Under the pieces are notes generated by a model. That model did no database searches and was not told the origin of the DNA. It saw only the letters and a program-made list of their open reading frames with translations. Shown in pieces: positions 1 through 10,189 of a DNA stretch of 64,000 nt. The stretch spans positions 3,266,001-3,330,000 of the forward strand of contig NZ_CP064942.1 in assembly GCF_015679265.1 (NCBI RefSeq), written 5' to 3'. The translations under genes and the position numbers were made by a program. Source of the DNA: Pontivivens ytuae (GTDB lineage Bacteria; Pseudomonadota; Alphaproteobacteria; Rhodobacterales; Rhodobacteraceae). Each line of letters opens with the position of its first letter. Position 1 is the first letter of the stretch.

Positions 1-245
1 AGCAAGGCCGGAAGGGCCAGCTCATGCCCGGCCAGTTCGCCGATCTCGCGGTGCTCGATCGCGACTATTTCGAGGTGGCCGAGGACGAGATCGCCGACAT
101 CACCGCCGATCTGACCCTGACCGGCGGCAAGATCGTCCACGCCAAAGGCGCCTTCGCCAATCACGCGCCAGCGCCGTTGGCAGAACTGCCCGACTGGTCA
201 CCCATCCCGATTTTCGGCGCGCCCGGCGCACCGAAAGCGGCTTGA
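1..245 (+). CDS. Amidohydrolase family protein, C-terminal fragment
   Basis: Only the last ~80 residues lie in the window; the frame is open from base 3 to the stop. The segment reading G-Q-F-A-D-L-A-V-L-D-R-D-Y-F followed by L-T-L-T-G-G-K-I-V-H-A is the usual end of YtcJ/amidohydrolase-3 type metal-dependent hydrolases, where the small beta-sandwich domain is completed after the TIM barrel. All metal-binding residues lie upstream of the window, so the substrate cannot be judged. The family call is made from this tail alone. Confidence 0.7.
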   Translation, partial: QGRKGQLMPGQFADLAVLDRDYFEVAEDEIADITADLTLTGGKIVHAKGAFANHAPAPLAELPDWSPIPIFGAPGAPKAA

Positions 246-805
246 AAGACATGGAGCTGCGGTTGGTTGAGCCACGACCGCGGCTCCGTAACTCTGAATA
301 CTGGGGCTTCGCGCAGGTGGCATTGCATGGGCCCACTGCTCACGAATCCGATATCTCTTGAAGCGTTTCGCGACATTCATCTCCTCTGCATCGTAAAAGG
401 CAGCTTGCAGCATGCCGGCCTACGGCATCGATCCTCATTGGTATTTATGTAATTAAGCGATAAGCGCCTTAAGTGTCTTGATGGGCGCGAGAAAAAATTG
501 TGTGAACTATGCCTAAAAATGTCAGATTCACAATATATAATATCAATAGATCACTCAGTTTTTTTTGATCATATTTATATAAAATACTTCCCTGAAGGCA
601 TATATGTATTTAAGTTGCCCTTAATGTGCGAGCTGCTACTGCACTGTTTTGATGAGCTGTGCCCGCTCAGCGTGAATGCCCCCCTCCCCATTTGGGACTG
701 CCGCGGTTCGGCGGTCTGCGGATAACTGCTTCGGAGATGCACCAGCGAGGGGCAGCCAAAATGCCTCTGGCCGCAACTTCGAAGAAAAGTCGTGGGGACT
801 GCCAG
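246..805. other. Gene-free stretch with an AT-rich core
   Basis: No coding sequence is convincing here. Bases about 430-640 are strikingly AT-rich compared with the rest of the window (runs such as ttttttt and repeated atat). A short plus-strand frame at 498-725 crosses the composition boundary, has no relative I recognise and no ribosome binding site, and is not annotated. The AT-rich part may be the promoter region of the regulator at 806 or a foreign remnant. Confidence 0.6.
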
Positions 806-1735
806 ATGACTGTACAACGCGCCGCCGGGTGGGCGGAGCTTCGCGCCCGGGTTGCCTCGGTCGATCCGTCGGAGATCCTTCCTGCCGGGGTGGCCATCCG
901 CAACCACCCGACCTTCTTTCCCGCCCTCGCGCATTACACGAAGACGGTCTTTCCGATCATGGAGAACCAGGTCCGTGACGGGAAGATCCTCTGCCAGCTC
1001 TCCCGCTTCTCCGCCCTGTGCTTCGTCATCTACCTCGACGAGACGGCGGATCCGGGCGATCCTCGGGGCGGGGCGACCGCGACCCGGTTGAAGGAGATCC
1101 TGGCGCAGGCGCCCTATGCGACGAAGTCCTGGATCCGGTCCGCCCTGCGGGCCTTCGAGCATGCGGACATGGTCGAGGCGATCCCGATGGAGGCGGACCG
1201 GCGGATGCGCCGCTACAAGCCGACACCGCGCCTGATCGAGATCGGGCGCACCGGCCTTCTGACCATCGTCGAGGCGCTGCATCAGCTCGAACCGTTCGAC
1301 CGCACACCGGAGGAGATCGTGGGCCAGCCTAAGGTCGTGGAAGCCCACGCGATCGCCTTGATCGAGCTGTTGATGCAGCACGGCTTCTCCACCCTGCCGC
1401 ACTTTCCCCATGTGCTCGAGATGCTGTCGCCGGACTACGGCCACCTCATCTGCAGCAAGCTGATCGGGGGGATCCGGATCACGCTGGAGGGGGAGTACCT
1501 GTCCGACGTGCCCTTCGGCGAGTTGTCGGAGCGGTTCGGGGTGTCCCGAGCGCATATCCGCAACGTGCTCAGCTATGCAGCCGAGCAGGGGAAGCTCGAA
1601 CACGCGGTGAGGGGCGGGCACACGATCCGGCTCGACCCGGCCTTTGCAGAGAACTGGCTGACCTATGCGGCGACCGACCTCGCCCTGCATCGCTTCGTCA
1701 TCGAGAACATCGTTCCGGAGCGGCTGCCCGCCTGA
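806..1735 (+). CDS. Winged-helix (MarR-like) transcriptional regulator, unassigned family
   Basis: The 309-residue protein seems to contain two DNA-binding-like segments. Around residues 90-150 there is a helical stretch followed by a basic D-R-R-M-R-R-Y-K-P-T-P-R-L wing, as in MarR-type domains. Around residues 245-290 the stretch F-G-E-L-S-E-R-F-G-V-S-R-A-H-I-R-N-V-L looks like a helix-turn-helix. I chose the ATG at 806 because coding-like sequence starts there; the frame is open further upstream but that part looks non-coding. No transmembrane segment is visible. Its target is unknown; it points toward, and ends 40 bp before, the autotransporter gene on the other strand. No specific family was recognised. 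Confidence 0.6.
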   Translation: MTVQRAAGWAELRARVASVDPSEILPAGVAIRNHPTFFPALAHYTKTVFPIMENQVRDGKILCQLSRFSALCFVIYLDETADPGDPRGGATATRLKEILAQAPYATKSWIRSALRAFEHADMVEAIPMEADRRMRRYKPTPRLIEIGRTGLLTIVEALHQLEPFDRTPEEIVGQPKVVEAHAIALIELLMQHGFSTLPHFPHVLEMLSPDYGHLICSKLIGGIRITLEGEYLSDVPFGELSERFGVSRAHIRNVLSYAAEQGKLEHAVRGGHTIRLDPAFAENWLTYAATDLALHRFVIENIVPERLPA

Positions 1736-1744
1736 GGGGCAAAT

Positions 1745-1762
1745 GGCGGCCCGCAGGCCGCC
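1745..1762. terminator. GC-rich hairpin between convergent genes
   Basis: A perfect 7-bp inverted repeat, GGCGGCC / GGCCGCC with a CGCA loop, sits in the 39-bp gap between the convergent regulator and autotransporter genes. Position fits a bidirectional terminator, but there is no T-run on either side, so it may only be an mRNA 3' end hairpin. Confidence 0.4.
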
Positions 1763-1774
1763 GCGCCCGGGTCT

Positions 1775-4700
1775 TCAGAACCGGAAGACGAAGTCGAGCT
1801 GGGCGCCGTGGCTCCGCACCCCCTCACCGTACTCGCCGTCATAGGACAGGTGGAGCGAGCTGTTCGCCGAGGTGCGCAGCCCGACCCCCAGCTCCACCAG
1901 CGCCACGTTGCGGGTGATCGGCGTGCCGGAGACGGTGAAATCCGGACCGTCCGCGATCCGGTTCGTCGTTGTGGGCGTGACGTCGCCGAAGGCGTGACGC
2001 CAGCCGATCCCGCCGCGCAGCGTCGCGTCCATGCCACCGAGATCGAAGGTCGTCCCGACGCGCGCGCCGACGGTGGCGAAGTTGGTGACCGTGGTCTCGT
2101 CGACGCTGGTCAGCGCACTGCTCCCGCCCGTCTCCGTCGTGCCGTCGCTGTCCACGACGACACTGGCGAGCGCGGCATAGGGCTCGATCGCGTAGCTCTC
2201 CATCGGCATGCCGTAGGCGATCTCGGCGAAGCTCTGCAGGCTGCGGGCATTGGTGTCCGAGCTCAGATCCTCGCGCATCGTACCGGCGACGACCGTGCGG
2301 TCGGTCTCGATGTCGTGCCAGCTTGCGGTGACGCCGCCGCGCAGCGCAAAGCCCGACACCGAGGTCCGCCCGTAGACGCCGAGGTGGTAGCTGTCCACGT
2401 CGGCGGAGGAGGCGCGCTCACCCACATCGACATTAGACCGGGTGTAGCCCGCCAGCACGCCCAGCCGGGCGGAGCCCAGGGCGAACCCCTCGAGGCCCAC
2501 CAGCGTCCCGGCGGAGCGGGTGTCCAGCCCGGCCGCGTTCCCGTCGCCGTCGATGTCCGACTGCGTTCCGAGGAAGCGGATCCACGCAGGCGTGTCGCCC
2601 GGCCCCCCCCTGGCGAAGGCCGGATCCGGCGCGAAGCTCGCCACCGCCGGCGTCGCCGGGCCGGTGATCGAGCGTGCCCGCGCGGAGGTGAACGCATTGA
2701 TCGCCTGTCCGCCGCTGACCATCGACGTGGTGGTCGAGGCCATGACCTCCCCCGACAGCATGTCGAAGGCGGCAGCGGCATCGTCCTCGCCCAGCACCGT
2801 GACCGCGGAATAGGTCGCGTTGTCGAAGCTCAGCCCCTCGAGCCCCGAGGCTGCCGCGGCCTGGTTCGCGGTGTGCGCAGTGCTGGCAAAGCGGATGTCG
2901 TTCCGCTCCAGCGTCAGCGTTACGGCGTTGGAGCCGTAGGTGAGCCGCGGGTCGAGAAAGGCGAAGTCCGAGGTGACATCGCCGAAGGTCCCGTCGATGC
3001 CGCCCGCCGCGGTCAGGATCGTGTAGCTGGAGCTCGGCGCATAGTCGCCCGCCAGCCCCACATGCGCGGCCGTCCCGGCGAGCGTCGCGCGCCCGCCCAC
3101 CGCCACGAGGTCCGCGGTGGTTCCCGACGGATCGACCTCGATCTCTAGCCGCGAGCCCGCGTCGAGGTTGAGATCGCTGTCCACCGTCAGCGTCCCGATG
3201 GAGTTGCCCGCGGCTAGCGTACCGCCCGCCTCGATCGTCACGTTCCCCTCGATGGTGCCGCTCCCGCCCAGCGTGCCGCCGCTCTCGGTGCGCAGATCCC
3301 CACCCAGGACGTTGTTCACGTTCAGCGTGCCGTTCTCCACCACGGTGTTGCCGGTGAACGAGATGCCCTCGCCGGTCAGCGTGACGGTGCCGCTGCCACG
3401 CTGGATAATCGTGCCGCTGCCGGAGAGCTGCGTGCGCTCCGTCAGTTCCCCGCTGCGGTTGAAGATCAGTTCGCCGTTGATCGAGCTGAGACCGGCGCCA
3501 AGCGTTCCCGATGTCCCGCCATTGCCGATCTGGATGGCTCCCTCGATGACGGCCATGCTCTCTATCTCGTTCGTGCCGAGCAGGATCGTCGTTCCCGACG
3601 CCCGGTTCCAGAGGAAGCCGGTCTCACCGACGATGTCATTGGCCACGATGTGCGTATCGCTGCGTTCGAAGACGAGGACGCCGCTGTTGTGGACGGTGCC
3701 GGTGCCCAGTGTCCCCGACGTGCCCTCATTACCGATCTGCAGAAACGAGCTGCTTTCGATGATCGTATCACCGTAGGAGTTGTTGCCGAGCAGTATCGAT
3801 CCATTCCCCGACGACACCAGCGTTCCGGTGCCCGAGATGTCGTTGGCATAGGTGCCCCGCCTTCCTGTCGCGAGTTTCAGCACGCCGTTGTTCACGACCT
3901 CACCGGTGCCGAGGCTGCCGCTCGTGTTAAAGCGGTTCCCGATCTGCAGGGTCCCGCTGTTGATCGTCGTCCCGCCGCTGTGCGCGAGCGGGTCGTAGCT
4001 TGGCTCGTCCGGGCCGTAGAGTTTGCTGGTCACGATCAGCGTGCCGTCCCCGTCCAGCGTCAGCCGCCCGGTTCCGCTGATGAGGCCCTCATGGGTGAGC
4101 GTCGTCCCCGCCGCGACGTCGAACCCGCCGGTGCCGGTGACGGTCGTCGCCCGCTCGGTGGTGAAGTCCGCCGTACTGCGCAGCACCCCGCCGCTGAGCA
4201 CCAGCCCGTTGCCGCTGTCGCCCAGATTGCCGTCGGAGGACACCGAGAGCGTCCCACCATTGATTGTCGTATCACCGGCATAGGTGTTGGCGGCGGACAG
4301 GATCAGCGTGCCGCTGCCCGTCTTGGTGATCCCGTGCTCTCCCTCCCCGGCGAAGGTGCGGATGAGGCCGGACTGCTCGGCCACATCGCTGCCGGCGACC
4401 TCCAGCGTTCCGGGCTGCAGGACGTTCAACTCGTTCGCGATCGAAACTCCGTCGCCGTACCGGATCCGTCCTCCGGGCGCAAAGTCGAACGAAACGATGC
4501 CCGTTCCCAGCGCCTCGCTGTGGTTCAGGGCGAGCGTCCCCTGCGTCACGACGACCGCTCCGCTATGCGTATTGGCACCGTCCAGCACGAGCGTGCCCGC
4601 GCCGCTCTTGAAGAGGTCGCCGGAACCACGGAGTAGGCCGTCATGGGTGAGGGTCGTGCCGGCGGCGATATCGATCCTCGATAGGGACGAGATGCTGAAG

Positions 4701-6715
4701 TCGCGCGCCGTCGAGAACGTGCCGGTCGTCTCCAGCCGTCCCCCGGAAAAGACCAGATCAGCGTTGCTGTACCCCAGGTTCTCGTCGGCCGACACCGACA
4801 GCGTGCCCTCGCTGATCTGGAAGCCTCCCCCGACGATGTTGTCGCCAGATAGGACCAGCGTGCCCGTTCCGATCTTCTCGACAGGTGCGCCGGGCCCACC
4901 GACGAGATTGCCTGAAAGCGTCGCCCGCCCAACGCTTGCGACATCCAGGCTGGGAGAGCCAGCAAGGATAGTGACCGTGTTCCCGATATCGACACCATCT
5001 CCGAAGCGCACCGTCCCGCCGAGGGCGTTCAATGTACCGGACCCGGCGGCCTGACTGTCGTTCAGCACCAGGGTGCCGCGGCCAAAATTGAGGTCCGATA
5101 CCGTGTTCGCACCATTGAGGATCAGCGTCCCCTCTCCGAACGCTGCCAGCAGGCTGCCGCTGATCGTACCATCGACGGTCAGCGTGGTGTCCGCATCCAC
5201 GGAGATCGAACCGGTATTGCTGACGATATCGCGGGCCGTCGAAAACGTTTCCGTGGTTTGAAGCTCACCATTGTTCAGCGTGATATCCCCGGATGCCGCG
5301 CCCAGATTGGCATCCGATCCGACCGACAGGGTGCCCCCGTTTACATTGGTGCCCCCGGAATAGGTGTTGGTCCCCGTCAGGATCAGCGTGCCGTCGCCGG
5401 TCTTGGTCAGCGAGCCCGTGCCGCTGATCACGCCGTCATGGGTGAGCGTATCGCCGCTCTCGACGTCGAAGCCCCCCGTGCTCGCCAGTGTCGTCGCCCG
5501 GCTCGTCGTGAAGCTCTCCGTCGCTCGGAGAAACCCGCCATCCAGCGTCAGCGCACCCGATGTCGCGCCGAGCCTGTTGTCGGCGGCAATCGACAGTGTG
5601 CCGTCCGCGACAATCGTGTCGCCGATGTAGGTGTTCGTGCGCCCAAGGACGAGCGTACCGCCGCCGGTCTTGGTCAACGAGTGACCGCTGCTGCTTAAAA
5701 AGTTATCAATCGTATTGTTGACGGTGGCGGTCGTTCCCGCGACAGTCTCTATCGTGGAATCTTCAGAGAGCGCGAAAAGCTGTAAGAGTGTCATATTGCC
5801 AGTTGTCTGAAGTGTTCCACCACGAAGAAAAACGACGCCACCGAAGCGCCCCAGAGGATTCGCGCTGGCGACCGAAAGAGTGCCCTCCTCAATTTCAGTT
5901 TGTGCCAAGGGGACGTCGCTGCTTGATAGAATGAGAGTTCCACGGCCAGTCTTGGTGGCTGGTCCACCATCATATCTAGACAAATTGTTACCTGAAAGCT
6001 CAGCGGTATTACCCTCTTCGACTCGGAAATTTATATTTCCTGCTGTAAAAAAGTCATTTGATAAATTAATATTATTGGAAAGCGTGAATTCGGTTTCTCC
6101 GTTGGCTCTTATCAGGCTAGATCCAAGTGCATTATTATTATTTATAACAAACTTAGGGCCGCGCTCCCCGACGACAAGTCTTATAACTCCTGAAAGACTA
6201 TTTGAACTGCTCAAAATAAGGCGACCCATGCCTTCGAACTCGATTTCGCCACTCCCCGTCATGGTGGAGTTAATGGTTGTCGTCAGATCAGTGCCGGTTA
6301 TGATCTTTCGGTCATCGCTGCCGAAATCGATCGTTCCGCCAGTGAGCGTGTAGCCGTCGGTGGTGAAGGTGAGCCCGACCACCTCCTGCGTGCCGTCGAT
6401 GGTCACGGTCCCCCCCGATCCGCCGAAATGGGCGCCCGCGCCGTCGGACCACACCTCGTTCGTCACGCCGTCGTCGCGCGTCCAGTTCTGCGTCGTGTCA
6501 TCCCACGTGCCGCTGCCGCCGGTCACCGCACCGTCGCCTGTCGCGGTGTCCCATGTCAGGTTCTGCGCATCTGCCGGCGCCCAGCCCATCGCGGCGCACA
6601 GCACCGCCACCCCGAGGCTGGGCGCATAGCTCGCTGCGACCCGTCCCACCTTCGTCATCCGTCCGCCGCGCACGACCTTCTCCGCGGCGCGACACAGCTT
6701 GTCCCGCTTGCCCAT
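1775..6715 (-). CDS. Large type Va autotransporter with passenger repeats
   Basis: About 1646 residues from the ATG at 6715. A signal peptide ends near A-D-A-Q (the alternative ATG at 6658 gives a conventional short one). The passenger, roughly residues 60-1350, is built of beta-helix repeats of the PATR type, with many versions of K-T-G-x-G-T-L-I-L-S-G-x-N-T-Y-x-G. The last ~290 residues form an autotransporter beta-barrel: the segment starts near P-A-W-I-R-F-L-G-T and the protein ends in aromatic F-V-F-R-F, as required for Bam-dependent insertion. It is expected at the outer membrane with the passenger exposed. No protease or lipase motif was found in the passenger, so adhesion or aggregation is the likely role (inference). 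The part encoded at about 5700-6220 is noticeably more AT-rich than the rest of the gene. Confidence 0.93.
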   Translation of the reverse strand: MGKRDKLCRAAEKVVRGGRMTKVGRVAASYAPSLGVAVLCAAMGWAPADAQNLTWDTATGDGAVTGGSGTWDDTTQNWTRDDGVTNEVWSDGAGAHFGGSGGTVTIDGTQEVVGLTFTTDGYTLTGGTIDFGSDDRKIITGTDLTTTINSTMTGSGEIEFEGMGRLILSSSNSLSGVIRLVVGERGPKFVINNNNALGSSLIRANGETEFTLSNNINLSNDFFTAGNINFRVEEGNTAELSGNNLSRYDGGPATKTGRGTLILSSSDVPLAQTEIEEGTLSVASANPLGRFGGVVFLRGGTLQTTGNMTLLQLFALSEDSTIETVAGTTATVNNTIDNFLSSSGHSLTKTGGGTLVLGRTNTYIGDTIVADGTLSIAADNRLGATSGALTLDGGFLRATESFTTSRATTLASTGGFDVESGDTLTHDGVISGTGSLTKTGDGTLILTGTNTYSGGTNVNGGTLSVGSDANLGAASGDITLNNGELQTTETFSTARDIVSNTGSISVDADTTLTVDGTISGSLLAAFGEGTLILNGANTVSDLNFGRGTLVLNDSQAAGSGTLNALGGTVRFGDGVDIGNTVTILAGSPSLDVASVGRATLSGNLVGGPGAPVEKIGTGTLVLSGDNIVGGGFQISEGTLSVSADENLGYSNADLVFSGGRLETTGTFSTARDFSISSLSRIDIAAGTTLTHDGLLRGSGDLFKSGAGTLVLDGANTHSGAVVVTQGTLALNHSEALGTGIVSFDFAPGGRIRYGDGVSIANELNVLQPGTLEVAGSDVAEQSGLIRTFAGEGEHGITKTGSGTLILSAANTYAGDTTINGGTLSVSSDGNLGDSGNGLVLSGGVLRSTADFTTERATTVTGTGGFDVAAGTTLTHEGLISGTGRLTLDGDGTLIVTSKLYGPDEPSYDPLAHSGGTTINSGTLQIGNRFNTSGSLGTGEVVNNGVLKLATGRRGTYANDISGTGTLVSSGNGSILLGNNSYGDTIIESSSFLQIGNEGTSGTLGTGTVHNSGVLVFERSDTHIVANDIVGETGFLWNRASGTTILLGTNEIESMAVIEGAIQIGNGGTSGTLGAGLSSINGELIFNRSGELTERTQLSGSGTIIQRGSGTVTLTGEGISFTGNTVVENGTLNVNNVLGGDLRTESGGTLGGSGTIEGNVTIEAGGTLAAGNSIGTLTVDSDLNLDAGSRLEIEVDPSGTTADLVAVGGRATLAGTAAHVGLAGDYAPSSSYTILTAAGGIDGTFGDVTSDFAFLDPRLTYGSNAVTLTLERNDIRFASTAHTANQAAAASGLEGLSFDNATYSAVTVLGEDDAAAAFDMLSGEVMASTTTSMVSGGQAINAFTSARARSITGPATPAVASFAPDPAFARGGPGDTPAWIRFLGTQSDIDGDGNAAGLDTRSAGTLVGLEGFALGSARLGVLAGYTRSNVDVGERASSADVDSYHLGVYGRTSVSGFALRGGVTASWHDIETDRTVVAGTMREDLSSDTNARSLQSFAEIAYGMPMESYAIEPYAALASVVVDSDGTTETGGSSALTSVDETTVTNFATVGARVGTTFDLGGMDATLRGGIGWRHAFGDVTPTTTNRIADGPDFTVSGTPITRNVALVELGVGLRTSANSSLHLSYDGEYGEGVRSHGAQLDFVFRF

Positions 6716-7567
6716 CCGTTCTGTCCCACTGTCCTGGATTTCTGGTTTCTGCGACCGCTGCACCCCTCCGCCGTCGCGGTGGGTGCCGACCGGACCCCGA
6801 CGCGCGCGCCCACGACACGCGCGTCGGTTGTCAGGCCGCAATCAGGATTGCGGAGGTCCGGTCGGTTCGGGGCAAAAGCTGCCCCTGGCCGGCCGATGGA
6901 CACACCTGTCCATCGACCAGCATGGCTGTCGCCGCATGGTCTATCTCACTGACTTTTCGAGTTAATCGAGAGGTTAACCAATCAGCGGCCGGAGTTCCGC
7001 CAAAAATCGAGATAGGTTCAGTTTTTGCCAAATTGGCGCAACTGAAGCGGGTAGTAGATCGAATTATTACCCGCAATGAGTGTGTTAAGACTTTTTTACT
7101 TATGACCGCTCTTACTGTGTAGAGGCTCGAAGAGTCACCAATCAATCACTGATTTGCGACACGCTAGAGCCTGCATAAACATCGGTTTTTTCACCAAAGA
7201 TTGGATTGGTGAGCATGTGCGAGTACAGTTATTCTTGGAATAGGGTGGGCGTGGCCGAGCTTGGGCTCTAAGTTGCGTGGGAAGACAGTGGTGTCGGCTT
7301 TGCCGTATTGTCCTGCACACTAACGGTCAGAGGCGAAGTTTGCGGCGCCCGATCTACCTCAACAATGAATTGCGGCTGCTTGTTGCCCGCAACCAAAAGT
7401 CCAAGTCAGTCTGCGGACGGCCCTATGTATTTCAAGCTCTCTTTGCGACCGCATGACGGTCGGGAGACAGTCTTTGAAAGTGGCGGATTGGACACTTGAG
7501 GTCCAAAGTCAGCATCCGCCTCAAGGTCGCCTTAATAAGCATACCAACCGTGCGGTGTCTTTCCTGT
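6716..7567. other. Long intergenic region between divergent autotransporter and TetR gene
   Basis: No gene is supported. It contains the strong palindrome at 6891-6918, paired TTAA motifs at 6962-6977, and an imperfect inverted repeat with arms at 7135-7147 and 7199-7212. Small frames on both strands show neither ribosome binding sites nor recognisable products. Confidence 0.55.
6891..6918. promoter_or_regulatory. Palindrome upstream of the autotransporter
   Basis: Two 12-bp arms, GGCCGATGGACA and TGTCCATCGACC, are separated by CACC; 11 of 12 positions pair and the inner 9 are perfect. It lies about 180 bp upstream of the autotransporter start, so it could be an operator or a leader hairpin. 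The bound regulator is not known. Confidence 0.4.
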
Positions 7568-8206
7568 ATGACCCGCCCTACCAAACTCAATCCCGAGCGC
7601 GGCGATGCGCGGACCCGCCTGCTGGAGGCCGCGCGTGACGTCATCCGGCGCAAGGGCTTCAACGCCACGACGGTGGATGACCTCTGCAAGGCCGCAGGCG
7701 TCACCAAGGGCGCCTACTTCCACCACTTCGAAACCAAGGAGGCGCTCGGCGTCGCCGCCGCTCAGTTCTGGGCCGAAACCACCGGCGCCTATTTCGCCGA
7801 CGCCCCCTACCACGCGCCGGAGGATCCGCTGGAGCGCGTGCGCGCCTACATCGCCTTCCGACGGGCACTGATCTCGGGCGATCTGGCCGAGTTCACCTGC
7901 CTCGTCGGAACCATGACGCAGGAGGCCTACGCGTCCCACCCAGCGATCCGGGACGCCTGCGCACACAGCATGCTCGACCACGCGGCAACGCTCGAGCCCG
8001 ACATCGCCCTCGCCATCGCCGCGCGCGGGATGGAGCCGGAGTGGACGGCCACCGACCTTGCCCGCCACATCCAGGCCGCGATCCAGGGCGCCTTCATCCT
8101 CGCCAAGGCCACCGGAGATCCCGCGCAGGCTCGGTCGAGCCTCGACCACCTCGCACGATACATCGATCTGCTTTTCGACCCCGCTGAACCATCGAAGGAT
8201 CAATAG
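7568..8206 (+). CDS. TetR/AcrR family transcriptional regulator
   Basis: 212 residues from ATG 7568. Residues about 12-58 form the TetR N-terminal domain: R-L-L-E-A-A-R-D-V-I-R-R-K-G-F, then a helix-turn-helix with A-G-V-T-K-G-A-Y-F-H-H-F and K-E-A-L. The C-terminal ligand domain reads like the C-terminal part of TetR regulators controlling small-molecule responses. The frame is open upstream to 7496 but M-T-R-P is the natural start. The stop is one base before the start of the SnoaL-like gene, so the two form an operon; TetR proteins often repress their own operon (inference). Confidence 0.9.
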   Translation: MTRPTKLNPERGDARTRLLEAARDVIRRKGFNATTVDDLCKAAGVTKGAYFHHFETKEALGVAAAQFWAETTGAYFADAPYHAPEDPLERVRAYIAFRRALISGDLAEFTCLVGTMTQEAYASHPAIRDACAHSMLDHAATLEPDIALAIAARGMEPEWTATDLARHIQAAIQGAFILAKATGDPAQARSSLDHLARYIDLLFDPAEPSKDQ

Positions 8207-8207
8207 G

Positions 8208-8645
8208 ATGCAGGAAGATCGCCAGGATATCGAAGCGCTGTGCCATCGTCTGGGACAGGCGCACCACGACAAGGACGCCGGCGCCATCGTGGACTGCTAC
8301 GCCGCCGATGCGGTCGTCTACTCGCTCGCCCCGCCCCTGAAGGACAAGATCGATCCCGAAGGCATGGCCGAATGGCTCGCGACCTGGGAGGGGCCGGTCC
8401 TCGTCGACGCCGAGGATGTCGATCTCGTCGTCGGGCCGGAGATCGCATGGTCCACCGCGCTCAACCGCATTCGCGGCACCAAGAAAAACGGCACGAAGGA
8501 GGACATCTGGTTCCGCACCACCATGTGCTTCCGCAAGGTCGAGGGCGAATGGAAGATCGCGCACGACCATTCCTCCACCCCCTACTACATGGACGGATCG
8601 CTGAAGGCCGCGGTCGACCTGAAGCCGGAACCATCCGCCGCATAG
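8208..8645 (+). CDS. SnoaL-like / NTF2-fold polyketide-cyclase-type protein
   Basis: 145 residues with the pattern of a DUF4440/SnoaL-like alpha+beta barrel: an N-terminal helix pair, A-I-V-D-C-Y-A-A-D-A-V-V-Y, and the strand region W-F-R-T-T-M-C-F-R-K-V-E-G-E-W-K-I-A-H-D-H-S-S-T-P. The closing H-D-H-x-S-x-P is common in this family. No signal peptide. The start, ATG 8208, follows an AGGA-type site inside the stop codon of the upstream TetR gene, so expression is coupled. Substrate unknown; many such proteins act as small enzymes or ligand-binding proteins. Confidence 0.82.
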   Translation: MQEDRQDIEALCHRLGQAHHDKDAGAIVDCYAADAVVYSLAPPLKDKIDPEGMAEWLATWEGPVLVDAEDVDLVVGPEIAWSTALNRIRGTKKNGTKEDIWFRTTMCFRKVEGEWKIAHDHSSTPYYMDGSLKAAVDLKPEPSAA

Positions 8646-8816
8646 CTCAAAGAGCGATATCGGGAGCGCGCCGGGATTAGATGCAGTCTCCAATGGGGCG
8701 GTCAGCGAAAGACACGCGAATAGCCGAGATTTGCCCCAAGCGGGTGTTGGCAACTACTCAAGCTGGGTCTGCGACGGCAGGGCATGCTTAGGCCGCCGCC
8801 GCAGTTCATTGGAAGG

Positions 8817-9986
<1,170 letters not shown>

Positions 9987-10189
9987 TCAGTGTCTGGTCA
10001 GATTTGAGACGCCTGGATAGCGGTCGGACGGTGCGCTCCGATCTTCGCTGCCCGACGGCCTCGCGGATCATTTCGGTGGAGGAGCATCGGGTTATCTGGC
10101 GTTGCAAAACATCGGGTGCCATCCAACGTATGATGCGCGGGTGCCGCCGCCATACGGTTGGAGAAGATTCGCGCATTGCGGAGGTTCGG

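Noticed and set aside
498..725. Cys-rich 75-residue plus-strand frame
   Set aside because: Crosses an abrupt composition border, has no ribosome site and no relative; random opening in AT-rich DNA.
1775..6715. Several long frames on the plus strand under the autotransporter (e.g. 1808-3148, 3650-4636)
   Set aside because: Repetitive antisense images of the passenger repeats; no start sites or domains.
6962..6977. CtrA-type site (two TTAA boxes)
   Set aside because: Spacing between the TTAA boxes is 8, not the canonical 7, and the downstream gene is not a typical cell-cycle target; too weak to annotate.
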